DNA of 64,000 nt, taken from Dokdonella immobilis. GTDB taxonomy: Bacteria > Pseudomonadota > Gammaproteobacteria > Xanthomonadales > Rhodanobacteraceae. The stretch spans positions 51,024 to 115,023 of the forward strand of contig NZ_FOVF01000011.1 of the NCBI RefSeq assembly GCF_900115085.1, read 5' to 3'. Shown in pieces: positions 62,618-64,000 of this stretch. Under the pieces are notes generated by a model. The model was given only the letters and a program-made list of their open reading frames with translations, made no database searches and was not told the origin of the DNA. A program made the position numbers and the translations under genes. Each line of letters starts with the position of its first letter. Position 1 is the first letter of the stretch.

Positions 62618-63318
62618 CGGACTTGGTCGTCAAGGATCTCCGCTTCGAGCTGCGCCCTAGCGATCGCAGGCGCACGCTGCAGATTACGGTGGGACGCGGT
62701 GGCCAGCTCACCCTCTCCGCCCCGCCCAATGTCTCGCGGGCGCGTCTGGAGGACTTCGTCCGGCGCAAGCGCATGTGGGTGTACCGCCAGCTGGCCCGCA
62801 GGGAGGCGATCAAGGAGCCGCGGCCACGCAAGGAATTCGTGGATGGCGAAGGATTTCTCTACCTGGGGCGCAACTACCGCCTGCGCCTGGTGCCGGACGA
62901 GGCGACCGACGTCGCCGTGAAGCTGCAACAGGGTCGGCTGGTGATGCCGCGCTCCCTCACGCTTGACGGGCGCGAGCACCTACTGCGCTGGTACACCGCG
63001 CATGCCCAACCTTGGTTGCACGCGCGGGTGAAGGATTACGCAGCCCGCATGGAAGTCGATCCCGTCGGTGTCCGCGTGCAGGACCTTGGCTACCGCTGGG
63101 GCTCATGTGGCAAAGGGGGCTGGCTGAATTTCCACTGGAAAACCATCCTGCTGCCTGCTCGCATCGCCGAGTACGTGGTCGTCCACGAAATGGCCCACCT
63201 CAAAGAGCCACACCACACCCCAGGATTCTGGCGCAGGGTGGAGCGCGCCATGCCGGACTTTGAGCAGCGGAAGACTTGGCTGGCCGAGCACGGGATTGAT
63301 GTGGAAGGTGTCCAGTGA
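62614..63318 (+). CDS. YgjP-like zinc metallopeptidase of the restriction operon
   Basis: 234 residues. The zinc site is HEMAHLKEPHH with His191, Glu192, His195 and His201, followed by TPGFWRRVERAMPDF. Upstream, DLGYRWGSCGKGGWLNFHWK is the strand diagnostic of the YgjP/DUF45 (M48-like) family. The ATG overlaps the hsdR stop (ATGA), so it is a true member of the operon. Genes of this type often accompany hsdR; they are thought to be proteases, possibly acting on HsdR or other restriction components, but the substrate is not known. Confidence 0.88.
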   Translation: MTDLVVKDLRFELRPSDRRRTLQITVGRGGQLTLSAPPNVSRARLEDFVRRKRMWVYRQLARREAIKEPRPRKEFVDGEGFLYLGRNYRLRLVPDEATDVAVKLQQGRLVMPRSLTLDGREHLLRWYTAHAQPWLHARVKDYAARMEVDPVGVRVQDLGYRWGSCGKGGWLNFHWKTILLPARIAEYVVVHEMAHLKEPHHTPGFWRRVERAMPDFEQRKTWLAEHGIDVEGVQ

Positions 63319-63675
63319 GCCCAAAGCTGGGACCTGTTGCGATCATGGCGGTGGGGTAGCGAATCGCTACCCGATAGCCGATAGGCTTGGCAGAGTTATT
63401 TGGGAGGGAACTCACCGCCAACAAGAACTGCAATTCGGAAGGACGATTTATTCGATTCTGCTGGAATTTTGCGACTAGTACGCGCGCGCACGCGAAGCGC
63501 GAACTTAGTCAAGTGGCGCGGATCCAACGAAAACAGCTACTTAAGCGTGGGCTTTCATGAAGTTTTTCTGGAATTCTTGCACCAGTACGCGCGCGCGCAA
63601 GGCTGGCCTGAATTGCATAAGGCAATAGCATTTGGGCTTCTCGATTGAGCTCAGGCCCAAAGGGGTCGACATGTC
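63319..63675. other. Gap between the restriction operon and the IS21 element
   Basis: 357 bases without a supported gene. Two imperfect direct repeats of about 28 bases are present, CTGGAATTTTGCGACTAGTA (from 63461) and CTGGAATTCTTGCACCAGTA (from 63569), each running into a CGCGCGC tract. A reading frame at 63400-63648 spans them but looks non-coding. It may be decayed sequence left by earlier insertions. Confidence 0.4.
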
Positions 63676-64000
63676 TGTTGCTGCTCGTTGAAAATTGACC
63701 ATAAATCGAGGGTTCTGCTCGCTGAAAATTGACCAGGGTGTTCTGACCTAACCTGCCGGCCTTTTGGACCGGCAGGGAGACGAGGTGCACACCATGGCAA
63801 CGTACGCAAAGGTGCGACGGATGCGGCTCCGCGAGGGGCTGTCGACTAGTGAGATCGCCAGACGGACGAGTCTGTCGAGGAATACGATCAAGGCGTGGCT
63901 GCGGGAGTCAACCCGCAGGGAGTTGAGTTACCGGCGCGAGGCGGGCTCGAAGAAGCTCGATGATCATCGAGAGTGGTTGCGACAGGCGCTTGAGATCGAT
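63676..64000 (+). mobile_element. Left part of an IS21-family insertion sequence
   Basis: The boundary is placed at TGTTGC (63676) because IS21 ends begin with TG. Two 19-bp direct repeats, TGCTCGTTGAAAATTGACC (63682-63700) and TGCTCGCTGAAAATTGACC (63716-63734), 34 bp apart, are the multiple terminal repeats typical of the family. A CCTGCCGG/CCGGCAGG hairpin (63752-63776) precedes the transposase gene. The right end is outside the window. Confidence 0.8.
63794..64000 (+). CDS. istA: IS21-family transposase IstA, N-terminal part
   Basis: The first 69 codons, running off the window. MATYAKVRRMRLREGLSTSE is followed by IARRTSLSRNTIKAWLRES, the helix-turn-helix found at the start of IstA proteins, which binds the terminal repeats. 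The DDE catalytic domain lies beyond 64000. A GGGAGACGAGG stretch supplies the ribosome binding site. Completeness cannot be judged here. Confidence 0.82.
   Translation, partial: MATYAKVRRMRLREGLSTSEIARRTSLSRNTIKAWLRESTRRELSYRREAGSKKLDDHREWLRQALEID

Noticed and set aside
63400..63648. 82-codon plus-strand frame before the IS21 element
   Set aside because: No ribosome binding site, spans two decayed direct repeats, and has no family resemblance; treated as intergenic.

Overview
The window comes from a high-GC gammaproteobacterium, almost certainly a member of the Xanthomonadales/Lysobacterales. The decisive evidence is a near-complete rpf (DSF quorum-sensing) cluster: acnB (rpfA), rpfB, rpfF, rpfC, rpfG, lysS, prfB, an rpfD-like gene, recJ and rpfE, followed by greA, carB, carA, dapB, dnaJ, dnaK, grpE, hrcA and recN. 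From memory this matches the neighbourhood in Xanthomonas and relatives. Several features argue against Xanthomonas itself: rpfH is absent, a PilZ gene lies between rpfB and rpfF, and a fused isobutyryl-CoA mutase is present. A related family is more likely, but I cannot name a genus.

Layout. 1-8.2 kb: start of a PQQ-type sugar dehydrogenase gene, a 287-bp repeat element with terminal inverted repeats, an SPFH/zinc-ribbon/DUF3592 membrane cassette, a Tat-exported dienelactone hydrolase, a TetR regulator diverging from a small membrane protein across two matching operators, a methyltransferase and a small acidic protein. 8.2-14.8 kb: icmF, whose coding sequence carries four in-frame tracts of a G-rich GGGAATG/GATTC-type repeat, and a GAF-GAF-GGDEF-EAL protein. 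15.3-21.5 kb: divergent aconitases acnB and acnA and a small lipoprotein. 21.6-28.4 kb: the DSF module, with synthase RpfF, ligase RpfB, hybrid sensor RpfC and HD-GYP regulator RpfG, plus a PilZ protein and a CRP/Clp-like site before rpfF. 28.7-36.4 kb: lysS, prfB (with its programmed +1 frameshift), the LytTR gene, recJ, rpfE, a second copy of the repeat element, and greA. 36.4-51.4 kb: carB, a small exported protein, carA, a 2OG-Fe(II) oxygenase, a secreted serine protease, dapB, the dnaJ-dnaK-grpE-hrcA chaperone group, and recN.

The chromosomal backbone stops at recN. From about 51.4 kb the sequence is accessory. Copies of a motif resembling the 3' end of tRNA-Ser plus a terminator (one of them forming a 67-bp inverted repeat) precede a P4-type tyrosine integrase. 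Next come an unknown gene behind two large palindromes, an AlpA-like excisionase, two translationally coupled small genes (one winged-helix-like), and a complete type I restriction-modification operon: hsdM, hsdS, hsdR and a YgjP-like metallopeptidase. A 13-bp dyad, TACGCCATCCGTA, occurs three times exactly and once degenerately. The last exact copy overlaps the -35/-10 spacer of a strong candidate promoter for the operon. The window ends inside the left part of an IS21-family element.

How the genes work together. RpfF makes the DSF fatty-acid signal, RpfB handles fatty acyl chains, RpfC senses DSF and phosphorylates RpfG, and RpfG degrades cyclic di-GMP. The GGDEF-EAL and PilZ proteins nearby may act on the same second messenger. 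The island carries its own integration genes and a host-defence operon that appears to be controlled as a unit.
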